A stretch of DNA of 64,000 bases, taken from the NCBI RefSeq assembly GCF_003115855.1, contig NZ_KZ819076.1, positions 233,812 through 297,811 of the forward strand, given 5' to 3'. Made by a program: the position numbers and the translations under genes. A model generated the notes under the pieces. The model did no database searches. It saw only the letters and a program-made list of their open reading frames with translations, and was not told the origin of the DNA. Below are positions 8,825 to 18,032 of the stretch, piece by piece (the first letter of the stretch is position 1; every line of letters begins with the position of its first letter). The DNA comes from Brenneria corticis (GTDB lineage: Bacteria; Pseudomonadota; Gammaproteobacteria; Enterobacterales; Enterobacteriaceae).

Positions 8825-10165
8825 TTATGCCGGCGTGTCTATCAGCAGCTCCAGCAGATAGCGCAGATCCCCCGCGTCTTGCAGCGCGCAGCGAGCCAGA
8901 ATCCGCTGGCTATCCACATGCGGCGATGCGCTGATGTTCTGCGCCAGCTTCGCGCCGAGATCGGTGGGTTTCGTCACCGTTTCCCGCCGGGTAACGCGGC
9001 GGGTCAGCGTTGAGCCGTCGCGCAGAAACAGGGTGACTTCATGGAAACGGGCGTCCGGATCCAGTTCGTCCGGCGGCGCGCTATCATCCGCCAGCCGGGT
9101 AACCTTGTCCGCCAGCGCGGCGATAGCCGGATCCACCGCACCTTCCGCAAACCGTGCCAGTTTCAGCTCGCCTTCCAGCAGCGCCGCGGCAATCACATAC
9201 TCCAGACTAAAGCGCGCTTCCACACCGGTGGCGGCTTTACGGATAAATGGGGCGGTATCGCCGCCGGGCGGGAAAGAGACGGAGATGCTGGTTATATCAT
9301 CCGTCAATGATGCGCCGCTTTCCCGCTGCGCCTGCCACTGCTCCCTGAGCGCGAAAGCCGCTTCCGCCGCGCTGTGGGTGCCGCCGCAGGTCGGGTAGCG
9401 TTTGAACTCCAGGCCGGGAGACAGGATCCGCCACGGCGCCCCCCAGGATTCGACAAGCAGTTGCGGCTGCTGTTTCTGGTCGCCGTGCGCGGCCAGAAAG
9501 GCTTCCACAACCCGTTGGGCGTTGCCGTTGAAACCGGCCAGCCCGAGTTTAACCGCGGTGAGGCCGGCTCTTGCCGCCAGTCCGGCATGCAACGGCTTGG
9601 CCGCGGAACCAAACTGGGCGCGCAAACCGGCGGCCTGCGTCGCCGCCAGGCCGAGGATATTCCGCGTCTGCGCGGCGGAGGCGCCGGCCAGCCGCGCCGC
9701 CGCTGCCGCCGCCGCAATGGTTCCCAGCGTGGCGGTGCTGTGATAGCCAAGGCTATAGTGGCGCGAGCCGCTGGCCAGGCCGATGCGTCCTGCGGCCTCC
9801 ACCCCGATAACGTAGGCGGTGAGAAACGCCGCTTCGGTTATGGCGGAGTTTTCCGCAGCCAGGGCGAACAGGGCCGGCAGGATCACGGTGCCGGAATGGC
9901 CGCGAAACGCCGGCTGATAGTCATCAAAGTCCAGCGCGTGGCCGGCGTACCCCAGAATCAGGCTGTTCGTCAGGCTGTCGGCGCCGCTAAATACCTGCTT
10001 TAACGGATAAAGCCCGCTGTCGGCGATAGCGCCCTGGGTAATGGGCAGGGCGGCGGCGACAAAATCGGTGACGCCCCGACGCGCGGCGTCAACGGCCGCC
10101 CGGTCTGGCGAACTGTGGGTAACGTAATCGGCGAAGGTAGCGGTTAAATCGGCAACGTTAGTCAT
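8825..10165 (-). CDS. MmgE/PrpD-family protein (first copy)
   Basis: 446-residue protein of the MmgE/PrpD superfamily, which includes 2-methylcitrate dehydratase, cis-aconitate decarboxylase and iminodisuccinate epimerase. Family hallmarks: ALDFDDYQPAFRGHSG near residues 98-112, GYHSTATLGTIAAAAAAARL in the middle, and KRYPTCGGTHSAAEA, the conserved Cys/His segment. It has no cofactor-binding motif, as expected. It stands alone on the minus strand, convergent with the toxin gene, with the AraC regulator gene upstream on the same strand. Reaction and substrate cannot be assigned. A second, divergent copy is at 18844-20238. Confidence 0.85.
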   Translation of the reverse strand: MTNVADLTATFADYVTHSSPDRAAVDAARRGVTDFVAAALPITQGAIADSGLYPLKQVFSGADSLTNSLILGYAGHALDFDDYQPAFRGHSGTVILPALFALAAENSAITEAAFLTAYVIGVEAAGRIGLASGSRHYSLGYHSTATLGTIAAAAAAARLAGASAAQTRNILGLAATQAAGLRAQFGSAAKPLHAGLAARAGLTAVKLGLAGFNGNAQRVVEAFLAAHGDQKQQPQLLVESWGAPWRILSPGLEFKRYPTCGGTHSAAEAAFALREQWQAQRESGASLTDDITSISVSFPPGGDTAPFIRKAATGVEARFSLEYVIAAALLEGELKLARFAEGAVDPAIAALADKVTRLADDSAPPDELDPDARFHEVTLFLRDGSTLTRRVTRRETVTKPTDLGAKLAQNISASPHVDSQRILARCALQDAGDLRYLLELLIDTPA

Positions 10166-10283
10166 AAATAGTGCAAAATCAGCAGTGGAAGATACCTTAA
10201 TCTACTGCGCCCGGCCGACGGATGATTAATAGCCAAACGTAATGAATCATTCTTTTCGGCTATTAAGGGCGTAATGGCGCGTA

Positions 10284-11270
10284 TCAGAAACGATCCCTTA
10301 CCTGCCCCGGCGTGATGCCGAAGGCGCGGCGCAGCGCGGTGGCGAAGTTGGCCGGGCTGTTATAACCGGCGATGCTGGCCGCTTGCGCAATGCCTATCCC
10401 ATCTTTTTGCAGCGCCAGCATCGCGCGCTGTAAACGGCAGTTACGCAGATATTCAAACACGGTGATATTGAACGTCTGGCGAAAATGACGCTGTAGGGTA
10501 CTTTCGCTCATGCTGACGCTTTTGGCGATTTCAGCCATGGAGAGGTGGTCGGCGGCGCCGCTTTCCAGCATATCCCGGATCTGATGAACCCGTTGATGAT
10601 TGCGCAAGGTCACGCCGGGGGCGGTTTTGTCCCGTTGCGCCTGGCTGGTGAGCGAGCCGAACGCTTCGATAATCAGCAACATACACTGGGTTTCCAGATA
10701 CAGCCGTTGCAGCGGGGTATGGCAGGGGCCGGCGTTCAGAATCTGCCAGGCGATGGCCAGCGCCTGACGCGACGGGAGCCATAAATGGGTGGCGAGATGG
10801 GTTTGCGTGAAATCATAAATAGCCTGCCAGTCGCTGACGCTGTCCAGCAGATTGCCGTACAGCCATTCCCGGCTAAAGGTCAGCGACACGGTACGTTCGT
10901 ATTCGTCTCGTTTGCCGCTGCGGCTGAACCGCGTAGGTTCGGTCAGTGAAATCAGCGAGGCGGGCTGGTGCTTTCCCAGATGCAGCGGCTTTTCATCGTA
11001 GCTGATATGCGCGATGCCGTTTACCACGATAGCCAGCTTTATCGCCCCGTTCAGCATACTCTGCGTTTTCATATTGTGCAGGTTGATCACATCGGCCGTG
11101 TGCAGAATCAGATCGCGGTTCAGTTGGATAACATTAAAGCTGCCGAACAGCACCGGCGTATCGTCAATCAGCCTCGATCCCAGCAGTTGGTAGTCATTGG
11201 TGACCAGGCTGGACTGCTGCACGATATGGTTCTTATAGATCGATTTTGACGATGGCAGCTGATTTTGCAT
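10284..11270 (-). CDS. AraC-family transcriptional regulator, divergent from the siderophore receptor
   Basis: 328-residue activator-type protein. The C-terminal ~95 residues form the double helix-turn-helix: SMAEIAKSVSMSESTLQRHF for the first and GIAQAASIAGYNSPANFATALRRAFGI for the second. The N-terminal ~220 residues are a sensor domain unlike the arabinose cupin, fitting the PchR/AlcR group that senses ferric siderophores. It starts at 11270 with a GAGGGG site upstream and is transcribed away from the FepA-like receptor gene across a 305-bp shared region. That arrangement suggests it activates the receptor gene when the cognate siderophore is present. The role is inferred from context. Confidence 0.85.
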   Translation of the reverse strand: MQNQLPSSKSIYKNHIVQQSSLVTNDYQLLGSRLIDDTPVLFGSFNVIQLNRDLILHTADVINLHNMKTQSMLNGAIKLAIVVNGIAHISYDEKPLHLGKHQPASLISLTEPTRFSRSGKRDEYERTVSLTFSREWLYGNLLDSVSDWQAIYDFTQTHLATHLWLPSRQALAIAWQILNAGPCHTPLQRLYLETQCMLLIIEAFGSLTSQAQRDKTAPGVTLRNHQRVHQIRDMLESGAADHLSMAEIAKSVSMSESTLQRHFRQTFNITVFEYLRNCRLQRAMLALQKDGIGIAQAASIAGYNSPANFATALRRAFGITPGQVRDRF

Positions 11271-11575
11271 GATCCCCTCTTACCTTGTCCGGTTATCGCC
11301 GGTCATTTTGCCGTTTTTGCAAAACAATTTGCTGTTTGCACAAACCCGCCCCTGAAAAACAAATGTAACAATGACGGCGCCGAATTGGTAATGCAAATAC
11401 TTCTCAATAGCATTTTTCGTTGGCGGCCGGCAACGCGCGGGCGATAAGCGCCGGTGATATCCCAGGCTTGTCTCCACAAAGTATGGAGCCGGTTTTACGG
11501 CAATAAATAAAGCCTGTCACAGCTGCGTCCGCATCAGCGTCTTTCAAATTACGATTCTACAGGGCGATTTTAATC
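11271..11575. promoter_or_regulatory. Divergent AraC-receptor promoter region with a possible Fur site
   Basis: This 305-bp gap holds no gene. At 11387-11405 GGTAATGCAAATACTTCTC matches the 19-bp Fur consensus at 13 positions by eye. About 60-80 bp to the left, TTTTGCAAAAC, ATTTGCTG and TTTGCAC place three TTTGC half-sites roughly 10-11 bp apart (about 11315-11341), the spacing expected for AraC-type direct-repeat sites. Both calls are pattern-based. Confidence 0.4.
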
Positions 11576-13816
11576 ATGAGACTACCACCACGCCGCTATC
11601 TGGCGACCCTTATCGGACTGAGTTGTGCGACTACGCCTTTCCTGAGCTGGGCCGAGACGCCGGATGACGCCGCTGATTCCTCCGATACCATCGTGGTCAC
11701 CGCCGCCGAGCAGACCCGCCAGGCGCCGGGCGTGTCGACGATCACCGCGGAAGATATCGCCAAGCGTCCGCCGGCCAACGATCTGTCGGAACTGATCCGC
11801 ACCATGCCGGGGGTGAACCTTACCGGGAACTCCACCAGCGGACAGCGCGGGAACAATCGCCAGATCGATATTCGCGGCATGGGGCCGGAAAACACGCTGA
11901 TTCTGGTGGACGGCAAGCCGGTCTCCAGCCGCAATGCGGTGCGCTATGGCTGGCGCGGCGAACGCGATACCCGCGGCGACACCAACTGGGTGCCGGCCGA
12001 TATGGTGGAGCGCATCGAAGTGCTGCGCGGCCCGGCGGCGGCGCGCTACGGCAACGGCGCGGCGGGCGGGGTGATCAACATTATCACCAAACAGCCGGCG
12101 CAGGAGCTGCACGGCAGTTGGAATACCTATCTGAACGCGCCGCAGCATAAGTCGGAAGGCGCCACCAGACGCACGGATTTCAGCCTGATGGGCGGCCTGA
12201 CCGATAATCTGAGCTTTCGTCTGTACGGCAATCTGAATAAAACCCAGGCCGATGCCAGAGATATCAATGACGGGCATCAGTCCGAGCGTACCGGCAATCA
12301 GATCAATTCTCTGCCCGCCGGTCGGGAAGGGGTGCGTAATAAAGATATCAACGGCCTGCTGCGCTGGGATGTCACCAAACAGCAGTCGCTGGAGTTTGAA
12401 GCGGGCGTCAGCCGTCAGGGCAATATCTATGCGGGCGATAGTCAAAATACCAATAGCAATGCCAATGTCCTCAGCAATTACGGCAAAGAGACCAATCGCC
12501 TGTACCGTCAGAACTTTGCCATCACGCATCGCGGCTATTGGGACAGCGGCGTCAGTTCGATGTCATACCTGCAATATGAACGCACCCACAATACCCGTAT
12601 TCTGGAAGGATTGGCGGGCGGTACGGAGGGGATTTTCTCTTCGCCTAATGCTTTTAGCACCATCAAACTGGATAGTTTCACCGCGCATAATGAAGTCAAT
12701 ATTCCGTTTAATGCGCTGTTCGATCAGGTGGCGACCATCGGCGTAGAGTGGAACGAGCAGAAAATGAAGGATCCGGTGTCGAATACGCAGACCACCACCG
12801 AAGCCGGCAGCATCGGTTCGCTGAGCAGCGCCGGGCGCAGCGACAAGACATCCGCCCGCCTGGCGTCGGCTTTTATTGAGGATAATATTCAACTGACGCC
12901 GAGTACGGTGCTGACGCCGGCGCTGCGTCTCGATCACCATAGCACGGCGGGCACCAACTGGAGCCCGTCGCTGAACCTGTCTCAGGAACTGGGAGAGGAT
13001 TACACCCTGAAACTGGGTATCGCCCGGGCTTACAAGGCGCCCAATCTGTATCAGACCAACCCTAACTATATTCTCTACAGCCGCGGTCAGGGATGTTACG
13101 GCGGCAGCTCACAGAGCTGTTACCTGCTCGGTAATGAGGATTTGAAAGCGGAAACCAGCCTGAATAAGGAGATTGGTCTGGAGTTCCACCGCAACGGTTT
13201 GACGGCGGGCATTACCTATTTCCACAATGATTACCGCAACAAGATTGAATCCGGTTTGTCGCCGATAGGTCAGGCTGTCGGGGGAAGCAACCCCGCTTAC
13301 GCCAATGCCAATATTTTCCAGTGGGGAAATATCCCGAAAGCGGTGGTGCAGGGGCTGGAGGGCAGCCTAAGCGTTCCGGTAACGGAGAGCATTAACTGGC
13401 GTAACAATCTGACGTGGATGCTGGAATCGAAAAATAAAACCACCGGCGATTACCTGTCCATCACGCCGGAGTTTACTTTGAACTCATCGGTTGAATGGCA
13501 GGCGACGGAACAGCTTTCCTTCCTGGGGGATGTCACCTGGTATGGTCGTCAGAAACCTAAAAAGTATGACTATAACGGCAACCGCGTGACCGGCAGCGCC
13601 AGCGATGAACTCAGCCCGTATGCGTTATTCGGCCTGAGCGCCACCTACGCGTTTAACCAGTACGTGAGCGTGACGGGCGGGGTGGACAATCTGCTGGACA
13701 AGCGCCAGTTCCGCGCCGGCAACGCGCAGGGGGTGAACAATATCGCCGGCGCGGGCGCCGCCACCTATAACGAGCCGGGCAGAACCTTTTTCGTCAGCCT
13801 GAATACCCACTTCTAA
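11576..13816 (+). CDS. fepA: TonB-dependent ferric-catecholate (enterobactin-type) receptor, FepA-like
   Basis: Outer-membrane gated channel for ferric siderophores, 746 residues, matching FepA. A signal peptide ends near SWA-E (about residue 26). The TonB box is DTIVVTAA, followed by the plug domain with MPGVNLTGNSTSGQRGNN, IDIRGMGPENTLILVDGKPV and IEVLRGPAAARYGNGAAGG. The barrel contains the FepA-typical GIARAYKAPNLYQTNPNY and two Cys in GQGCYGGSSQSCYLLGN. The C-terminus ends in Phe (SLNTHF), as barrel insertion requires. Similarity to E. coli FepA is strong along the full length, but no enterobactin genes are adjacent. A FepA paralogue such as PfeA/IroN is the alternative. Probably under Fur and the divergent AraC regulator. 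Confidence 0.9.
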   Translation: MRLPPRRYLATLIGLSCATTPFLSWAETPDDAADSSDTIVVTAAEQTRQAPGVSTITAEDIAKRPPANDLSELIRTMPGVNLTGNSTSGQRGNNRQIDIRGMGPENTLILVDGKPVSSRNAVRYGWRGERDTRGDTNWVPADMVERIEVLRGPAAARYGNGAAGGVINIITKQPAQELHGSWNTYLNAPQHKSEGATRRTDFSLMGGLTDNLSFRLYGNLNKTQADARDINDGHQSERTGNQINSLPAGREGVRNKDINGLLRWDVTKQQSLEFEAGVSRQGNIYAGDSQNTNSNANVLSNYGKETNRLYRQNFAITHRGYWDSGVSSMSYLQYERTHNTRILEGLAGGTEGIFSSPNAFSTIKLDSFTAHNEVNIPFNALFDQVATIGVEWNEQKMKDPVSNTQTTTEAGSIGSLSSAGRSDKTSARLASAFIEDNIQLTPSTVLTPALRLDHHSTAGTNWSPSLNLSQELGEDYTLKLGIARAYKAPNLYQTNPNYILYSRGQGCYGGSSQSCYLLGNEDLKAETSLNKEIGLEFHRNGLTAGITYFHNDYRNKIESGLSPIGQAVGGSNPAYANANIFQWGNIPKAVVQGLEGSLSVPVTESINWRNNLTWMLESKNKTTGDYLSITPEFTLNSSVEWQATEQLSFLGDVTWYGRQKPKKYDYNGNRVTGSASDELSPYALFGLSATYAFNQYVSVTGGVDNLLDKRQFRAGNAQGVNNIAGAGAATYNEPGRTFFVSLNTHF

Positions 13817-13918
13817 GAGGCGTCGGCCGGCAAAGACGCCGCGCCGGGGTTTCCCCGCGGCGGACAATAATATCCGGTCGCCAGATCGGAGATTATCGCC
13901 GCGATTGACGCCCTGCGC

Positions 13919-15538
13919 TCAGGATACCATCGCCGCCAGTTGCGGCACCGCCTGCGCGTCTGATTTTGCCTCGTCGTGCGTCTGATCCTGCTCCAACTGG
14001 AAAATGGCTACCGCCAGCATCAACTGCCGGGCCTGCTCTTCCAGTGACGCCGCCGCGGCCGCCGACTGTTCCACCAGGGCGGCGTTCTGCTGGGTGACGC
14101 CGTCCATTTCCGTCACCGCCTGACTCACCTGACTGATGCCCTGGCTCTGCTCGTCGGATGCGGAGGCGATCTCTCCCATCAGGTCGTTAACCTGGCTGAT
14201 GGCGGTAATGACGCCATCCAGCACCTCGCCGGTACGCACCACCTGTCTGGCGCCCGCATCAACGCGATCGACCGACTCGGCAATCAATCCTGCAATTTCT
14301 TTCGCCGCCTGAGCGCTTTTCTGCGCCAGATTACGCACTTCGCCCGCCACCACGGCAAAACCGCGCCCCTGTTCGCCGGCGCGCGCGGCTTCGACGGCGG
14401 CGTTCAGCGCCAGGATATTGGTCTGGAAGGCGATGCTGTTGATCATGCTGGTGATCTCGTTGATTTTACGCGAGCTGGTGGCGATGCTGTCCATAATGGT
14501 GCCGAGTTCGCGTCCCATCTCCCAGCTCTGTCTGGCCACCGAGGTCGCTTTTTCCGTCAGGCTGCTGGCCTGATGAACGTTGTCGGTATTGTGTTTTACC
14601 GTGGTGCCCAATTGCTCCATGCTGGCGGCCGTCTGTTGCAGCGCCGCCGCCTGCTGTTCGGTGCGCGAAGAGAGATCGTTGTTGCCGGCGCTGATCTCCG
14701 CCGTTCCCTGATAAATGGAATCCGCGCTGTTGCGAATCGTCGCCACCGTCATTTTCAGGCTCTCCTGCATCTCCCTGAGATAAGGCACCAGCTGGCCGGC
14801 ATCGTTACGCCCGAAATCCTCCAGCGAGCGATCCAGTTTTCCCGCGGCCAGAGTACGGAAATGATCCCTGATCGACATCAGCGGCTTCACCACATAGCCG
14901 GCCAGATAGCGGTCGGTCAGCAGCAGAATGACGGCCCCGACGGCCATCGCCGCGATAAGGATGCTCTTGCACCATTCGACCAGCGTATAGACATGCCGCA
15001 CGGTAGCGCTGTCCGAGGCGATGGCCTGATAGCGGCCCGCCGCGCCGATAAAGGTTTCGTTCAGCGCCTGGAAATCGTCGCGGAACAGCCGGCGGTACTC
15101 GGCGAAGCGCTTCTCCAGCAGGGCCGTCATCATCGGCTGCAGACCTTTCTCGATCAACAGGCTCCACGTAGCCACCACCTCATCGACGATGGGCGGGTCG
15201 ATTTGCGTATGAGACTGATTTCTGAACTTTTCCAGATTTTCCTGGCTGCTCCGCAACGCGGCGCCGGCGGCGGAGACGGTGTTGTCGATGTCGTCCAGTT
15301 TGCCGCTCTGCATCAGCGTCATCGCCCGGTTGATGCGGATGGCTGAAAGCAGGGCCTGATCGGTGCCGCTGGTCAGGGTATTTAATGATTCCACCTGCGT
15401 ATTGCCGAGCGCCAGGTAATGGGTGGCCTGATTAAGCGATGACAGCGTAAACCAAGACACGCCGCCCCATAACAACAGAAAAAGACTGAGAATAACCAAC
15501 AAAACCTTTCTTATGGTGACGTTGCGTAAAAAGGACAT
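13919..15538 (-). CDS. Methyl-accepting chemotaxis protein (first copy)
   Basis: Inner-membrane chemoreceptor of 539 residues. TM1 is at about residues 10-30 (VLLVILSLFLLLWGGVSWF), then a helical periplasmic sensor domain with NTQVESLNTL near its start. TM2 is near 185-210, followed by HAMP. The cytoplasmic signalling tip FQTNILALNAAVEAARAGEQ and GRGFAVVAGEVRNLAQ is intact. Start ATG 15538 is preferred over the in-frame ATG at 15565 because GGGAG sits 5 bases before it. The protein ends LAAMVS with no xWxxF pentapeptide, so it probably relies on assistance by other receptors for methylation. Ligand unknown. Confidence 0.92.
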   Translation of the reverse strand: MSFLRNVTIRKVLLVILSLFLLLWGGVSWFTLSSLNQATHYLALGNTQVESLNTLTSGTDQALLSAIRINRAMTLMQSGKLDDIDNTVSAAGAALRSSQENLEKFRNQSHTQIDPPIVDEVVATWSLLIEKGLQPMMTALLEKRFAEYRRLFRDDFQALNETFIGAAGRYQAIASDSATVRHVYTLVEWCKSILIAAMAVGAVILLLTDRYLAGYVVKPLMSIRDHFRTLAAGKLDRSLEDFGRNDAGQLVPYLREMQESLKMTVATIRNSADSIYQGTAEISAGNNDLSSRTEQQAAALQQTAASMEQLGTTVKHNTDNVHQASSLTEKATSVARQSWEMGRELGTIMDSIATSSRKINEITSMINSIAFQTNILALNAAVEAARAGEQGRGFAVVAGEVRNLAQKSAQAAKEIAGLIAESVDRVDAGARQVVRTGEVLDGVITAISQVNDLMGEIASASDEQSQGISQVSQAVTEMDGVTQQNAALVEQSAAAAASLEEQARQLMLAVAIFQLEQDQTHDEAKSDAQAVPQLAAMVS

Positions 15539-15954
15539 ATGTACTCCCAATGGCGTTGATATCAATCTGCCCAGTAGGAAACTATCGGCAATCGGACGAA
15601 TTTCTTACATACGTCTTTTTTATAGGTTATGCGCGGTATAACTTGCCGCCTTCCTGCAACTCGAATTATTTAAGGTATAAAGGATATTGCACCATAGAGT
15701 GGCAGAGATTTTTCATTTCTGGTGCAAGCCGTGTTTATCGTTTATCTGCCAATGAACGGTTTATTTTTACGCCTTAAATTATTTTCGGCGCAAAATGGTT
15801 CATTTGAATCATTTTGATTCTGCCTAATTCCCCTATCGACTTTTGATGCAGAAATTTATCCGCAAATATTGAATCAAGTGAATCGACATGAATCGTTTTT
15901 GGCATGGCGGTTGCAATTCCTATCCCGTAGCGATGCGAAAAAACGGGCTAATTT
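15539..15954. promoter_or_regulatory. Intergenic region with clustered GAATC sites before the RpiR gene
   Basis: This 416-bp A/T-rich gap holds no credible gene. At 15805-15820 TGAATCATTTTGATTC is an inverted GAATC repeat. At 15871-15894 three direct GAATC copies begin at 15871, 15880 and 15890, one helical turn apart, 60-85 bp before the RpiR-family gene. The clustering suggests regulator sites, most simply for the adjacent RpiR protein. Binding is inferred. Confidence 0.4.
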
Positions 15955-16830
15955 ATGGATCATCTTGCGTTGTGCCAACAAATAAAACAGCGATTTGAGT
16001 CGTTGCCGAAACAGGAACGGCTGGCGGCCGGTTTTGTGCTCGACCATCCGCAGGAAGTGATCGTCATGTCGATGCGCGAACAGGCGCGGCTGGCGGGCAT
16101 TCCCCCTTCCACCATGACCCGGCTGGCGAAGCGACTCGGGCTGTCCGGTTACGATGAGATTCGCGCTATTTTCGTCGACGCCGCGCGGGGGCAGGGGCAT
16201 GAGTACGCTCCGCGCGTGCCGGCGCTGGTGGAGATGAAACAGAAAATGGGCGAAAGCTCGCTGGTGCTGGATTTGGCCAATACCACCACGTCCTATATTC
16301 AGAATCTGTGCGAGAAGGCAACGCTGGACGCCATTGTCAGGGCGGCGAAAGTGCTCTCCGCGGGGCGGATGATTTATTGCCTTGGTTTGCGCTCTTCATT
16401 TCCGGTGGTCTTTCATTTCGCTCACGTAGCCACTTATTTTCAGGGAAATATCCGTTTAATCGAAGGCGCGGGAGAAAGCGGCATTATGGCCCTGATGAAT
16501 AATATCAGTTCGAAAGACGTATTGCTGGTATGCAGCCTTTCTCCTTATGCCAGGCGCTCGGTGTCGCTGAGCCGTTATCTGGCGCAGCAGAAGGTGCAGG
16601 TCGTCGCCATTACCGATAGCGCCAGTTCGCCGCTGGCGCGTATCGCCAGCGAAACCATCTTGGTAAAAAAACAAACCGCGTCTTTTTTTGACACCTTAAC
16701 GCCGGCTTTTCTCGTCAGCGAATTATTGGTGGCGTTATTAGCCGCTACCGCGAAAGTGGACGTACAAGGCTTGGTAAATAGTACCGAAGAGAAATTATGG
16801 GCGATGGGCGAGTGGTGGAGCCTGAATTAA
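15955..16830 (+). CDS. RpiR/MurR-family transcriptional regulator
   Basis: 291 residues. The N-terminal HTH_6 domain spans about 1-77, with AGIPPSTMTRLAKRLGLSGYDEIR as the recognition helix region. A SIS sugar-isomerase-type effector domain follows at about 115-260, with VLSAGRMIYCLGLRSS and DVLLVCSLSPYARRSV. SIS regulators usually bind phosphorylated or carboxylated metabolites. It is the first gene of a same-strand cluster that continues with a ureohydrolase 50 bp downstream, so it probably controls that pathway and itself. Effector unknown. Confidence 0.88.
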   Translation: MDHLALCQQIKQRFESLPKQERLAAGFVLDHPQEVIVMSMREQARLAGIPPSTMTRLAKRLGLSGYDEIRAIFVDAARGQGHEYAPRVPALVEMKQKMGESSLVLDLANTTTSYIQNLCEKATLDAIVRAAKVLSAGRMIYCLGLRSSFPVVFHFAHVATYFQGNIRLIEGAGESGIMALMNNISSKDVLLVCSLSPYARRSVSLSRYLAQQKVQVVAITDSASSPLARIASETILVKKQTASFFDTLTPAFLVSELLVALLAATAKVDVQGLVNSTEEKLWAMGEWWSLN

Positions 16831-16880
16831 TTTCGCCGCTGTTTATCGCATTATTATTTATTGCTACCAGGAAAAGAGAA

Positions 16881-17867
16881 ATGATTGCCTATAAACCGGA
16901 ATTTACAACCGCGCCGAAACACGGCCATAAGAGTCTGCTTTATTCGGAAGTCGTGACGGATTTAAATACACTCGATTCCGTGGATATCGCCGTATTGGGT
17001 ATTCCCTATGGTTCGCCGTATTCGATCGACGAAGTAAGCAACGATCAAACCCATGCGCCGACGGCGGTGCGTCAGGCAACCGATCGCGCGCTGCGCAGCT
17101 TCGAGCGCTATGACTTCGATATCGGCGGCCCGATGATGGACAACCAGCCGATTCGCATGGTGGATTGCGGCGATATCGCCGGCGATGCGCGCGAGTTGAA
17201 TCGGCACTATGACGCCGCCGAGGCGGTGGTGCGCAAGATTCTGGCGCTAGGCGGCATGCCGTTGATCATCGGCGGCGATCACGGCATTCCCATCCCGGTG
17301 CTGCGCGCGCTGGAAGAGGTCGGCCCGATTACGCTGATTCATATCGACGCGCACCTTGACTGGCGTCAGGACGTGAACGGCGTCACCGACGGTTACTCCA
17401 GCCCGATCCGCCGCGCGTCGGAGATGGCGCACGTTGGCGAAATCTTCCAGATCGGCCTGCGCGCCAACGGTTCCGCCCGGCAGGAAGAGGTGGACGCGGC
17501 GCTGGCGTACGGCGCGCATCTGATTACGGCGCACGAACTGCATGACGCGGGTCCCGAGGCCATCCTCAGCCGTATTCCCGACGGCGGCAACTATTACATC
17601 ACCATGGATGCTGACGGGATAGACCCGACGATTATGCCTGCGGTCAACGGTCCGGCGCTGGGCGGAGTGACCTACGGCGAAGCGCGAAAAATCATTCACG
17701 GCCTGGTGAAAAAAGGCCGCGTGGTAGGCATGGATATTGTCGAAATTACGCCTAAAAAAGATGTGAACAATATTACGGCGATTACCGCCTGTCGGTTCTT
17801 TATCAATCTGATCGGTATGGCGGTGCGCGCCGGCTATTTTAAAAAAACGTCCGCGAGCCAATTTTAA
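16881..17867 (+). CDS. Ureohydrolase (agmatinase/arginase superfamily), substrate uncertain
   Basis: 328 residues. Binuclear-manganese motifs are all present: GGDHG (His134), HIDAHLD (Asp156, His158, Asp160) and MDADGIDP (Asp243, Asp245). The family hydrolyses C-N bonds of guanidino or amidino groups, releasing urea or a related product. Agmatinases and guanidinobutyrases usually have a His-containing loop before FRRA; here it reads GYSSPIRRASEM, so the substrate is probably not agmatine. The frame extends to 16797, but ATG 16881 follows an AGGAAAAGAGAA stretch and starts where the family does. It sits with an amino-acid ABC importer, a MmgE/PrpD enzyme and an ArgE-like deacylase, suggesting catabolism. 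Confidence 0.85.
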   Translation: MIAYKPEFTTAPKHGHKSLLYSEVVTDLNTLDSVDIAVLGIPYGSPYSIDEVSNDQTHAPTAVRQATDRALRSFERYDFDIGGPMMDNQPIRMVDCGDIAGDARELNRHYDAAEAVVRKILALGGMPLIIGGDHGIPIPVLRALEEVGPITLIHIDAHLDWRQDVNGVTDGYSSPIRRASEMAHVGEIFQIGLRANGSARQEEVDAALAYGAHLITAHELHDAGPEAILSRIPDGGNYYITMDADGIDPTIMPAVNGPALGGVTYGEARKIIHGLVKKGRVVGMDIVEITPKKDVNNITAITACRFFINLIGMAVRAGYFKKTSASQF

Positions 17868-17893
17868 CGTCGCATTAGCGACGGTTCGCAGGC

Positions 17894-17916
17894 TGGCGGA
17901 CGGTAATGATCCGCCA
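17894..17916 (+). promoter_or_regulatory. Stem-loop between ureohydrolase and binding-protein genes
   Basis: TGGCGGA-N9-TCCGCCA is a perfect 7-bp stem in the 165-bp gap, without a U-tract. It may be a processing or stabilising hairpin rather than a terminator. A promoter for the ABC genes in the same gap is also possible. Confidence 0.4.
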
Positions 17917-18032
17917 CCATAAATAAACAGACACTATTTTACGCCGCAGGCGAAAACAGCGGCTTTTGCGCCAAAACCAGGGTTTTTTATTTATCCAACC
18001 TTTATTCAGTACGTCAAGTCAGGAGAGTTGTC

